A stretch of DNA of 6,320 nucleotides from JBPOIS01 sp052034295 (GTDB lineage Bacteria; Pseudomonadota; Gammaproteobacteria; Pseudomonadales; Moraxellaceae): the NCBI GenBank assembly GCA_052034295.1, contig JBPOIS010000206.1, forward strand, positions 1 to 6,320, read 5' to 3'. Below the pieces are notes generated by a model that saw only the letters and a list, made by a program, of their open reading frames with translations, made no database searches and was not told the DNA's origin. Below are positions 1 to 5,416 of the stretch, one piece after another; the first letter of the stretch is position 1; each line of letters opens with the position of its first letter. The position numbers and the translations under genes are program-made.

Positions 1-16
1 CTGTGGCGCTGCGGGT

Positions 17-43
17 CCGGGGCAGCCGGGCCCCCGGTTTTTT
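17..43 (+). terminator. Probable rho-independent terminator of a gene left of the window
   Basis: The arms CCGGGG (17-22) and CCCCGG (32-37) pair perfectly around a 9-nt loop and are followed by six T (38-43). This reads as an intrinsic terminator on the plus strand only, because no T run follows the stem on the minus strand. It would end a plus-strand gene lying before position 1 that converges on the minus-strand gene ending at 66. A second 8-bp inverted repeat (GGCAGCCG 21-28 with CGGCTGCC 51-58) spans the same place and could compete with this fold. The stem is short, so confidence is moderate. Confidence 0.5.
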
Positions 44-65
44 CCTGGCACGGCTGCCGACCGGC

Positions 66-863
66 TCAGTCTTCCAGGTCTTCGTCTTCATACCACCCAT
101 ACTTGCGGGCGATCTGTCGGTCCAGCGCCTGAATGTCGGCAATGTCCATGGCCTCAATGCGGAACACGGGTTCTTTCAACAGCGGATTGATGGCGATCAG
201 CGCGGCAAGGGTGTCTGCATCGGTGCCCTTGAAGCGCAGTTGCTGGCGCTTGGCATCGTGGCGGGCCGCCGGGTGGGCCTTGAGCAGCTGTTCCAGCAGC
301 AGCGGCTGTTCGCTGAGCTGCTCCAGACTGCCGGACAGGGTGATGGTGTTGTTTTCGTACTCATAAGGGAGGTATTCGAGATAGGGGAGCAGGTCATCCG
401 GGCTCACCGACCAGGCCAGTGCCCCGAAGCACTCATCCAGAACCGCGTGATATGCCTGGGTCTTGGCCAGCCAGAGCACGTAGCCCCGGCGGTCGGCGGG
501 CAGCTCCACCAGTTCATAGGCCTGCAGGCCCGCCCGCTGGATGAACTCGAAGGTGTCGTCATCGTTCAGTGCACTGGGCAGTTCGCCATCAATCACTTCA
601 TCCCCTTCAAGGATGTGTACACCGCAGCGGCTGTGCACAAAGGCATCCAGCTCGCGCAGCCGGTCTGCATCGGCATCAAAAAAAACGTCGGTCTCGGCCA
701 GCGGAAAATTGCGGGCCGCGTCGATTTCCAGCTGGCGGTACTGCTGGCGGGCCTCGGCAGGGTCGTCATACAGCGCGGCAATGTTGCTGCCGGCCACGTA
801 GTAGCATTCGTCGTTGTAGCCAAACTGGCGGGCACGGATGACCCAGGTGGTGTTGGTGTGCAT
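66..863 (-). CDS. Conserved-looking acidic hypothetical protein, 265 aa
   Basis: I do not recognise this family and assign no function. The start is placed at ATG 863 (protein MHTNTTWVIRARQFGYNDECYYV...) because AGGG lies seven bases upstream of it. The frame stays open to 1067, but the extra 68 residues look like translated intergenic sequence. The protein has no signal peptide or membrane segment and should be cytoplasmic. It is strongly acidic, with runs such as NDDDTFEF (100-107), LEYLPYEYE (162-170) and an end of YEDEDLED. It has three cysteines (C20, C80, C145) and many Trp/Tyr residues. The N-terminal stretch (about 5-50) looks like a small alpha/beta unit ending in an Asp/Glu/Arg-rich helix (DDPAEARQQYRQLEIDAAR). 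A Leu-rich helical stretch lies at about 178-197. It lies 175 bp downstream of gdx on the same strand, so co-transcription is possible but not required. Coding reality is supported by base periodicity, the RBS and typical composition. Confidence 0.8.
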   Translation of the reverse strand: MHTNTTWVIRARQFGYNDECYYVAGSNIAALYDDPAEARQQYRQLEIDAARNFPLAETDVFFDADADRLRELDAFVHSRCGVHILEGDEVIDGELPSALNDDDTFEFIQRAGLQAYELVELPADRRGYVLWLAKTQAYHAVLDECFGALAWSVSPDDLLPYLEYLPYEYENNTITLSGSLEQLSEQPLLLEQLLKAHPAARHDAKRQQLRFKGTDADTLAALIAINPLLKEPVFRIEAMDIADIQALDRQIARKYGWYEDEDLED

Positions 864-983
864 GAAAAAGCCCTGTTTAAATGGTTGTTGCGCAAAAAAC
901 CGCCGGATCAGCACCGGGGTGGCCTGAATGGGGTTGAATGTAGCATGGGGGTGGTCTTCTGTGATCCCCTGATCCGGCCCGAT

Positions 984-1020
984 GGGCTTTGCTGCGACAG
1001 ATGGTGTCGTGAAACAGCCC
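984..1020. repeat. Nested inverted repeat in the gdx-hypothetical gene gap
   Basis: The 175-bp gap (864-1038) between gdx and the downstream minus-strand gene contains two nested stems. The inner arms are CGACA (995-999) and TGTCG (1005-1009) with a 5-nt loop. The outer arms are GGGCT (984-988) and AGCCC (1016-1020). No T run follows on the minus strand, so this is not a standard intrinsic terminator. It could be a weak or factor-dependent terminator or an RNA-processing hairpin, or it may be chance. I see no convincing promoter for the downstream gene in this gap. Confidence 0.3.
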
Positions 1021-1038
1021 TGTGCAAAAAGGGGAGGG

Positions 1039-1362
1039 TCAATCGCTGCTGCTGAGCTTGAGGCCAATGATGCCGAGGATGATCAGCGCCGCACTGCCCA
1101 GTTTCAGCCAGCCTAGTTGCTCGCCCAGCAGCAGCACACTGGCCAGCAGGGCCCCCACGGTGCCGATGCCCACCCACACCGCATAGCTGCTGCCCAGTGG
1201 CAGGGTTTTTTGTGCCACGGCCAGTCCCCACACGGACAGCGCCATGAACCCCACCGCCAGCGCGGAGGGCAGGGGCTTGCTCCAGCCGTCGCTGTACTTG
1301 AGCGCCACCGCCCACACCACTTCACACAGTCCGGCCAGCAGCAAAATAATCCAGGCATTCAT
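1039..1362 (-). CDS. gdx: SMR-family guanidinium exporter (Gdx/SugE type)
   Basis: This is a 107-residue, four-helix inner-membrane protein of the small multidrug resistance family, which acts as an antiparallel dimer exchanging substrate for protons. The Gdx subtype is indicated by GLCEVVWAVALKYS (11-24), LPLGSSYAVWVGIG (55-68) and the ending ALIILGIIGLKLS (92-104), which closely follow E. coli SugE. The proton/substrate-coupling Glu is E14. The other pocket residues known in Gdx proteins are also present with a one-residue offset: W17, S43, Y60 and W63. Four hydrophobic segments lie at about 3-21, 32-50, 57-79 and 86-103. Known Gdx proteins export guanidinium and some quaternary ammonium compounds. 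The start at 1362 matches the family length (E. coli 105 aa), although the Shine-Dalgarno sequence is poor. The gene is divergent from tsaE across 80 bp. Many gdx genes are under guanidine riboswitches, but I see none here. Confidence 0.93.
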   Translation of the reverse strand: MNAWIILLLAGLCEVVWAVALKYSDGWSKPLPSALAVGFMALSVWGLAVAQKTLPLGSSYAVWVGIGTVGALLASVLLLGEQLGWLKLGSAALIILGIIGLKLSSSD

Positions 1363-1394
1363 GGGCAGCAGGGTTCAATGGTCCTCAAGCCCGC

Positions 1395-1403
1395 ATGGTA
1401 TCA
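1395..1403 (-). promoter_or_regulatory. Candidate extended -10 promoter of gdx
   Basis: Read on the minus strand, TG (1403-1402), one base, then TACCAT (1400-1395) forms an extended -10 element with four of six consensus bases. Transcription would begin near 1388, giving a leader of about 26 nt before the gdx ATG. No good -35 box is visible at 16-18 bp. The site overlaps the plus-strand -10 of tsaE almost base for base. Confidence 0.3.
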
Positions 1404-1404
1404 T
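1396..1404 (+). promoter_or_regulatory. Candidate extended -10 promoter of the tsaE-mutL-miaA operon
   Basis: TGG followed by TATCAT (1399-1404) is an extended -10 element with five of six consensus bases. The -35 region (about 1374-1381) is poor, which extended -10 promoters tolerate. The start site would be near 1411, giving a leader of about 32 nt that contains the AGGAG at 1432-1436. A small hairpin (GGCCC 1405-1409 with GGGCC 1419-1423) lies at the predicted start region. If correct, this rules out translation from the ATG at 1395, which lies inside the promoter. Confidence 0.45.
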
Positions 1405-1431
1405 GGCCCGTGGTGTTGGGGCCGCAAAGGC

Positions 1432-1436
1432 AGGAG
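1432..1436 (+). promoter_or_regulatory. Shine-Dalgarno AGGAG that fixes the tsaE GTG start
   Basis: AGGAG is followed by six bases and then GTG at 1443, an ideal spacing. The in-frame ATG at 1395 has no such site and would add 16 residues unlike the TsaE family. Confidence 0.75.
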
Positions 1437-1442
1437 AATCAG

Positions 1443-1937
1443 GTGCAGCACGTTGAACCCACCGTGGGGATTCTGGACAGAACCGTGGCCGATGAGGCGG
1501 CGCTGGCGGTGCTGGCGGCATCGCTGGCACGGGCACTGCCTGCTGGGGTGGTGTTTCTGGAGGGCGATCTGGGTGCCGGAAAAACCACCCTGAGCCGCTA
1601 CTGGCTGCAGGCACGCGGCCATCAGGGCCGGGTGAAAAGCCCCACCTACACGCTGGTGGAACCGTATGCGCTGGCGGATGGCCGGGTGTTTCACTTTGAT
1701 CTGTACCGGCTCAATGACCCCGAGGAGCTGGAGCTGATGGGCATTCGCGATTACCTGCAGGATGAACAGGCGCTGCTGCTGATCGAGTGGCCCAGCCGGG
1801 GCCAGCCCATTCTGGGCCAGCCGGACTGGCGGATCGGGCTGCAGGTGGGCGAGGCCGGACAGCGCCAGCTGAGCGTGCAGGCGCAGAGTCCGCATGGCAC
1901 AGCGGCACTGCAGTTGCTGCAGGCCCGCCAGACATGA
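1443..1937 (+). CDS. tsaE: tRNA t6A37 biosynthesis ATPase TsaE
   Basis: TsaE (formerly YjeE) is the small cytoplasmic ATPase that works with TsaB, TsaC and TsaD to make N6-threonylcarbamoyladenosine at position 37 of ANN-decoding tRNAs. Counting from GTG 1443, the protein has 164 residues (E. coli 153). The Walker A loop is GDLGAGKTT (41-49), with K47 and T48 binding nucleotide. The switch region SPTYTLVEPY is at 66-75. The family motif HFDLYRL (84-90) carries the key acidic residue D86, and IEWP (114-117) is the conserved Glu-Trp-Pro signature. GTG is chosen over the upstream ATG because of the AGGAG at 1432-1436. It is the first gene of the operon, and its TGA overlaps the mutL ATG. E. coli has amiB between tsaE and mutL; here the two genes are directly joined. 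Confidence 0.95.
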   Translation: MQHVEPTVGILDRTVADEAALAVLAASLARALPAGVVFLEGDLGAGKTTLSRYWLQARGHQGRVKSPTYTLVEPYALADGRVFHFDLYRLNDPEELELMGIRDYLQDEQALLLIEWPSRGQPILGQPDWRIGLQVGEAGQRQLSVQAQSPHGTAALQLLQARQT

Positions 1938-3847
1938 ACCCGCAGTCCCGGCAGGACGATGCATCGGTCCTGCAGACGCGCCGCATTCAGTTGCTGCCGA
2001 TCCAGCTGGCCAACCAGATTGCGGCTGGGGAGGTGGTAGAGCGACCGGCCTCGGTGGTGAAGGAACTGGTGGAAAACGCTCTGGATGCCGGGGCCACGCG
2101 CATCGATGTGCGGGTCACCCATGGCGGCATGACCCTGATTGATGTGCAGGACAATGGCCGGGGCATCCACCCTGACGACATGGCCCTGTCACTGCAGCGC
2201 CATGCCACCAGCAAGGTACAGAGCGCCGAGGAGCTGGCGGCCATCCGCACCCTGGGGTTCCGGGGTGAAGCCCTGGCGTCGATCGCGGCGGTGTCACAGC
2301 TCAGTCTGTCCAGCAGCCCCGACACCAGTGGGGTGGGGCTGGAGGTGGTGCTGGACCGCCAGTCACAGGCGGTGGTGCGTCCGGTGGCGCAGAACCGGGG
2401 CACCCGGGTGGTGGTGCGCGATCTGTTTCACAACGTCCCGGCCCGCCGCAAATTTCTCAAAACCATCCCCACCGAATTTGGCCACATCGAGGAAGTGATC
2501 CGGCGTATTGCGCTGGCGCATGCTGAGGTGGCGTTTTTGCTCAGCCATCAGGGTCAGGTGCGGCTGGACCTGCCCGCAGCACTGGACCTGCCCAGCCAGC
2601 GCCAGCGCCTGCAGCGGCTGCTGGGGACACGGTTTGCCAGCACGGCGGTGGACATTCAGGCCGACATGCAGGACCTGCACTTGCTGGGCTGGACCGGCCA
2701 TCCGGCGGAAGCGCGTGGACAGGCCGATCTACAGTACATCTATGTGAATGGCCGCTGTGTGCGCGACAAGACCATTGCCCATGCCGTGCGGGCCGCCTAT
2801 GAGGGCATCCTGCATGGGCACCGCCATCCGGCCTATGTGCTGTTTTTGACCCTGCCCGCCGAGGCCGTGGATGTGAATGTCCACCCCACCAAGCATGAGG
2901 TGCGCTTCAGCCACGGGCGGGAGATTCACGAGTTTGTCCGCCACAGCCTGCGCAAGCCCCTGGCGGCGCTGCAGGTGGCGGCCCCGGCTGAACTGCCTGC
3001 GGCCCCGGTGGTGGTGCCCGCACCCGCGCCACAGGCGGTGCAGCAAGGGCTGTCGTTTGCGCCGCCGGTGCCGCGCAGTGCCCCAGGGTCTGGCCCGGTT
3101 TTTCCCGATTCCCGGCCCAGCCCAGCCATGGCCACAAGTGTTGCAGCCCCAGCCGCTGTGGAGGCGGCCCTGAGCCAATACCTGCAGCCGCTGCGCGAGC
3201 GGCCACCGGTGTCTGTAACGCCTGCCGCACTGCCGCCGCTGGGTTTTGCGCTGGCGCAGCTGCATGGCGTGTACATTCTGGCCCAGAATGCGCAGGGCCT
3301 GATCATCGTGGACATGCACGCGGCACACGAGCGCATCACCCTGGAGCAGCTGAAACGACAGTGGGCCCAGCCCACCACCGCATGGCCCAGTCAGGCGCTG
3401 CTGATCCCGCTGGTGGTCCCGGTCAGTCCACGGCAGGCCGACCAGGCCGAGCGCCTGCAGGCGGTGCTGGGGCGACTGGGCTTTGAGCTGGACCGGGCCG
3501 GTCAGGAGCAGGTGGTGCTGCGCCGGGTACCCGCCCTGCTGGTGCGCGGGGACTTGCAGGCTCTGGTACAACGCTTGCTGGCACTGCCGCTGCAGGCGCT
3601 GGAGCAACAGGGTCTGGAGCAGGATGCGGTGGCCCAGTGGCTGGAGCAGCAGCGCGATCAGCTGTTGGCCACCATGGCCTGTCATGCTGCAGTGCGGGCC
3701 AACCGGGCACTGAGTCTGGCCGAGATGAATGCCCTGCTGCGGCAGATGGAGCAGACCGATTTTGCCGGACAGTGCAACCATGGCCGGCCCACCTGGCGTG
3801 AGTTTTCGCTGGATCAACTGGATAAACTGTTTGCCCGGGGCAGCTAG
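1934..3847 (+). CDS. mutL: DNA mismatch repair protein MutL, endonuclease type
   Basis: MutL (637 aa) couples MutS mismatch recognition to strand incision. The N-terminal GHKL ATPase has E44 and N48 in VKELVENALDAGA (42-54), DNGRGI (73-78) and GFRGEALASI (108-117). The transducer region follows, with NVPARRKFLK, YVNGR and VNVHPTKHEVRF. An Ala/Pro-rich linker runs from about 342 to 435. The C-terminal domain carries the metal-dependent nicking motif as DMHAAHERITLE (460-471; Met replaces the usual Gln), with partner motifs ACHAAVRA (582-589) and CNHGRPT (614-620). All are absent from the MutH-dependent E. coli protein, so this MutL should nick DNA itself. QALLIP (487-492) matches the sliding-clamp-binding motif. 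The start at 1934 overlaps the tsaE stop (ATGA), indicating translational coupling, and the local RBS is weak. It adds about 15 residues before the usual N-terminus, but I see no better ATG or GTG in frame before the conserved core. Confidence 0.97.
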   Translation: MNPQSRQDDASVLQTRRIQLLPIQLANQIAAGEVVERPASVVKELVENALDAGATRIDVRVTHGGMTLIDVQDNGRGIHPDDMALSLQRHATSKVQSAEELAAIRTLGFRGEALASIAAVSQLSLSSSPDTSGVGLEVVLDRQSQAVVRPVAQNRGTRVVVRDLFHNVPARRKFLKTIPTEFGHIEEVIRRIALAHAEVAFLLSHQGQVRLDLPAALDLPSQRQRLQRLLGTRFASTAVDIQADMQDLHLLGWTGHPAEARGQADLQYIYVNGRCVRDKTIAHAVRAAYEGILHGHRHPAYVLFLTLPAEAVDVNVHPTKHEVRFSHGREIHEFVRHSLRKPLAALQVAAPAELPAAPVVVPAPAPQAVQQGLSFAPPVPRSAPGSGPVFPDSRPSPAMATSVAAPAAVEAALSQYLQPLRERPPVSVTPAALPPLGFALAQLHGVYILAQNAQGLIIVDMHAAHERITLEQLKRQWAQPTTAWPSQALLIPLVVPVSPRQADQAERLQAVLGRLGFELDRAGQEQVVLRRVPALLVRGDLQALVQRLLALPLQALEQQGLEQDAVAQWLEQQRDQLLATMACHAAVRANRALSLAEMNALLRQMEQTDFAGQCNHGRPTWREFSLDQLDKLFARGS

Positions 3848-3859
3848 GAACCCTACCGC

Positions 3860-4798
3860 ATGCGTGAAAAAAAACCAGTCATTGCCCTGATGGGACCCAC
3901 CGCCAGCGGCAAGACCGCACTGGCCTGCCGCTGGCATGATCAGGGTGGCTACCGGCTGATTTCGGTGGATTCAGCGCTGGTGTACCGGCGTATGGACATC
4001 GGCACCGCCAAGCCCAGCGCCGCCGAGCTGCAGCAGTATCCCCATGCGCTGATTGATGTGCGCGAGCCGCACGAGGTGTATTCGGTGGCGGATTTTCTGG
4101 CGGATGCCCAGCGTGAAATCACCCTGGCGCATGCGCAGGGCCTGACCCCGGTGCTGGTCGGCGGCACGATGATGTATTTCAATGCGCTGTTCAATGGCCT
4201 GGCCGAGGGGCTGCCCAGTGCCGATGCCGGGGTGCGTGCCGACATTGAGGCGCTGGCCGCGACCGGGGGCTGGGGGGGCGTGTACGCCGAGCTGCAGCGG
4301 GTCGATCCGGTGACCGCAGCCCGGTTTTTGCCCAGTGACCGCCAGCGTATTCTGCGCGCACTGGAGGTGTACCGGGTGTCGGGGCGTCCACTCAGCGACT
4401 GGCACGCGGCACAGCAGCGCCAGCCCAGCGGGCCAGAATTCTGGCCGCACGACTACCGGCTGTATGCGCTGTTGCCGGCGCGCGACTGGCTGCACCAGCG
4501 CATTGCCCTGCGGCTGGAACAGATGTGGGCCGGTGGACTGCTGGCCGAAGTCGAGGCCCTGCGCACCGACCCGCGCCTGCATGCCGACCTGCCGTCGATG
4601 CGGGCAGTGGGCTACCGGCAGGTCTGGCAGTACCTGGCCGGGGACCCGGAGGGCGCAAAGAGCCTGGCGGAAGTACAGGACCGGGTGCTGTTTGCCACCC
4701 GGCAGCTCGCCAAGCGCCAGTACACGTGGCTGCGCGGGCTATCCCGGCAGTTACCATTGCACACGATTGTTGACGCAGCAGCCATGGATTGCCCTTGA
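3860..4798 (+). CDS. miaA: tRNA dimethylallyltransferase MiaA
   Basis: MiaA transfers a dimethylallyl group from DMAPP to N6 of A37 in tRNAs that read UNN codons, the first step towards ms2i6A. The protein has 312 residues (E. coli 316). The P-loop is GPTASGKT (12-19). SVDSALVYRRMDIGTAKP (35-52) holds the catalytic Asp (D37) and the DSA signature. VGGTMMYFNALFNGL (100-114) is the family substrate-channel motif. DLPSMRAVGYRQ (243-254) and ATRQLAKRQYTWLRG (279-293) are the conserved C-terminal tRNA/DMAPP-binding motifs. The ATG is 12 nt after the mutL stop. The likely ribosome site AGGA (3846-3849) overlaps that stop, so mutL and miaA are co-transcribed. A run of seven G lies inside the gene at 4271-4277 without breaking the frame. 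The 3' end overlaps the candidate hfq promoter, as in E. coli where hfq promoters lie within miaA. Confidence 0.97.
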   Translation: MREKKPVIALMGPTASGKTALACRWHDQGGYRLISVDSALVYRRMDIGTAKPSAAELQQYPHALIDVREPHEVYSVADFLADAQREITLAHAQGLTPVLVGGTMMYFNALFNGLAEGLPSADAGVRADIEALAATGGWGGVYAELQRVDPVTAARFLPSDRQRILRALEVYRVSGRPLSDWHAAQQRQPSGPEFWPHDYRLYALLPARDWLHQRIALRLEQMWAGGLLAEVEALRTDPRLHADLPSMRAVGYRQVWQYLAGDPEGAKSLAEVQDRVLFATRQLAKRQYTWLRGLSRQLPLHTIVDAAAMDCP

Positions 4799-4823
4799 AA
4801 GGGGCAGTGGATTGCCCCACAAT
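4795..4823 (+). promoter_or_regulatory. Candidate sigma70 promoter of hfq
   Basis: TTGAAA (4795-4800, five of six consensus bases, containing the miaA TGA) is separated by exactly 17 bp from CACAAT (4818-4823, four of six). The spacer holds a GGGGCA/TGCCCC inverted repeat (4801-4806 with 4813-4818). Transcription would start near 4830, giving a leader of about 97 nt. This would let hfq be expressed apart from the tsaE-mutL-miaA message. Confidence 0.5.
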
Positions 4824-4830
4824 TTCAGAG

Positions 4831-4850
4831 CTGTCTGGGCGCACAGACAG
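4831..4850 (+). repeat. Perfect hairpin at the predicted 5' end of the hfq mRNA
   Basis: CTGTCTG (4831-4837) and CAGACAG (4844-4850) are perfect complements around the 6-nt loop GGCGCA. No T run follows directly, so it is not an intrinsic terminator. If transcription starts near 4830, the hairpin would cap the 5' end of the hfq transcript and could protect it. Otherwise it could be an operator. Confidence 0.5.
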
Positions 4851-4874
4851 GCTTGCATGAGTCTGCGCGTCCAG

Positions 4875-4918
4875 TTTTTTTGTGCTGCACATTTTTTGTC
4901 TTTTTCCTTTTTGAGGAG
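4875..4918 (+). promoter_or_regulatory. U-rich leader and ribosome binding site of hfq
   Basis: Within an otherwise GC-rich window this stretch has T runs of seven (4875-4881), six (4892-4897), five (4901-4905) and five (4908-4912). They run straight into the Shine-Dalgarno GAGGAG (4913-4918), which lies 9 nt before the hfq ATG. Hfq binds U-rich RNA on its proximal face and represses its own mRNA in E. coli. A self-binding autoregulatory site here is therefore a reasonable inference, though not shown by sequence alone. Confidence 0.5.
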
Positions 4919-4927
4919 CATAACGAC

Positions 4928-5398
4928 ATGTCCAAAGGACAAACACTGCAGGATCCTTTCCTGAATTCCCTGCGCAAAGAGCGCATTCCCGTGTCGATTT
5001 TTCTGGTCAATGGCATCAAGCTGCAGGGCCAGATCGAGTCGTTTGACCAGTATGTGGTGTTGCTGAAAAACACCGTGAGCCAGATGGTCTACAAACACGC
5101 CATCTCCACCGTGGTCCCGGCCCGCAACCCGCGTCCGGCCGGTGCGGCCCCGGGTGGCTTTGGCGCTGAGGGTGCCGGTGGCTTCAACCCGCAGGGTGGT
5201 TTCAATCCGCAGGGTGGCTTCAATCCGGCAGGCTTCAGCGGTACGGCCCAGAGCAGCGGCTTCAACCCGCAGGGCTTTGCCGGCAACCGCGGTGGCTTTG
5301 GCAGCCAGGGTGGCTTCAACCCGCAGGGCTATGACACCGGCAACGGCGGCGAAGGCAATGTCGGCAACTACGGCGATGACGACGACAAAAACTTCTGA
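4928..5398 (+). CDS. hfq: RNA chaperone Hfq with long Gly-rich C-terminal tail
   Basis: Hfq forms a hexameric ring that pairs small RNAs with target mRNAs and protects them from decay. Residues 1-66 are the Sm-like core, nearly identical to E. coli: Q8 and D9, rim R16-K17-R19 (R17 replaced by Lys), K31, F39, Q41, and YKH (55-57) of the proximal U-binding site. F25 replaces Tyr25 of the distal A-binding face. The tail (67-156) is almost as long as a second domain and low in complexity. GFNPQG occurs at 85-90, 91-96, 111-116 and 129-134, with a GFNPAG at 97-102. It ends in an acidic tip, GDDDDKNF (149-156). The total of 156 residues exceeds E. coli (102) and resembles the Gly-rich Hfq of Acinetobacter/Moraxella. 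The start at 4928 is fixed by GAGGAG nine bases upstream and by homology (MSKGQ). The gene ends in its own terminator and no hflX follows. Confidence 0.97.
   Translation: MSKGQTLQDPFLNSLRKERIPVSIFLVNGIKLQGQIESFDQYVVLLKNTVSQMVYKHAISTVVPARNPRPAGAAPGGFGAEGAGGFNPQGGFNPQGGFNPAGFSGTAQSSGFNPQGFAGNRGGFGSQGGFNPQGYDTGNGGEGNVGNYGDDDDKNF
5180..5329 (+). repeat. 18-bp repeats encoding GFNPQG in the hfq tail
   Basis: Three tandem 18-bp units lie at 5180-5233, encoding GFNPQG, GFNPQG and GFNPAG. Single units follow at 5258-5275 and 5312-5329. Units differ mainly at third codon positions (GGC/GGT, AAC/AAT, CCG), so the amino acid pattern is better kept than the DNA. The tandem block could change unit number by slippage or recombination without shifting the reading frame. 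Confidence 0.9.
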
Positions 5399-5416
5399 GC
5401 CCTGACCGGCCCAGCC

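Noticed and set aside
3..1055. A 350-codon open frame on the plus strand
   Set aside because: It lies wholly antisense to the 265-aa gene and gdx, both of which have better start signals or homology. Such mirror frames are common in GC-rich DNA.
864..1067. N-terminal extension of the 265-aa protein to an ATG at 1067
   Set aside because: The added 68 residues have no ribosome site, overlap the end of gdx and read like intergenic sequence, whereas ATG 863 has AGGG at good spacing.
1395..1442. ATG 1395 as the tsaE start
   Set aside because: It lies in the probable -10 element, lacks a Shine-Dalgarno and makes the protein longer than usual; GTG 1443 has an ideal AGGAG.
1363..1442. Guanidine riboswitch upstream of gdx
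   Set aside because: Only 80 bp separate gdx and tsaE, and I cannot find paired hairpins with ACGR loops (guanidine-II) or the longer ykkC or guanidine-III folds. A covariance-model search would settle it.
2729..3937. A 402-codon open frame on the minus strand
   Set aside because: It is antisense to mutL and the start of miaA. Its Gln/His/Arg-rich protein is the usual mirror of a GC-rich coding frame.
4853..4927. Upstream ATG extending hfq by 25 residues
   Set aside because: The extension translates the U-rich leader (a Phe/Cys-rich run). The strong GAGGAG and the conserved MSKGQ N-terminus fix the start at 4928.
5375..5389. DDDDK, identical to an enteropeptidase recognition site, in the Hfq tail
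   Set aside because: The match is coincidental; that protease is vertebrate. The acidic run is better explained as the Hfq acidic tip.
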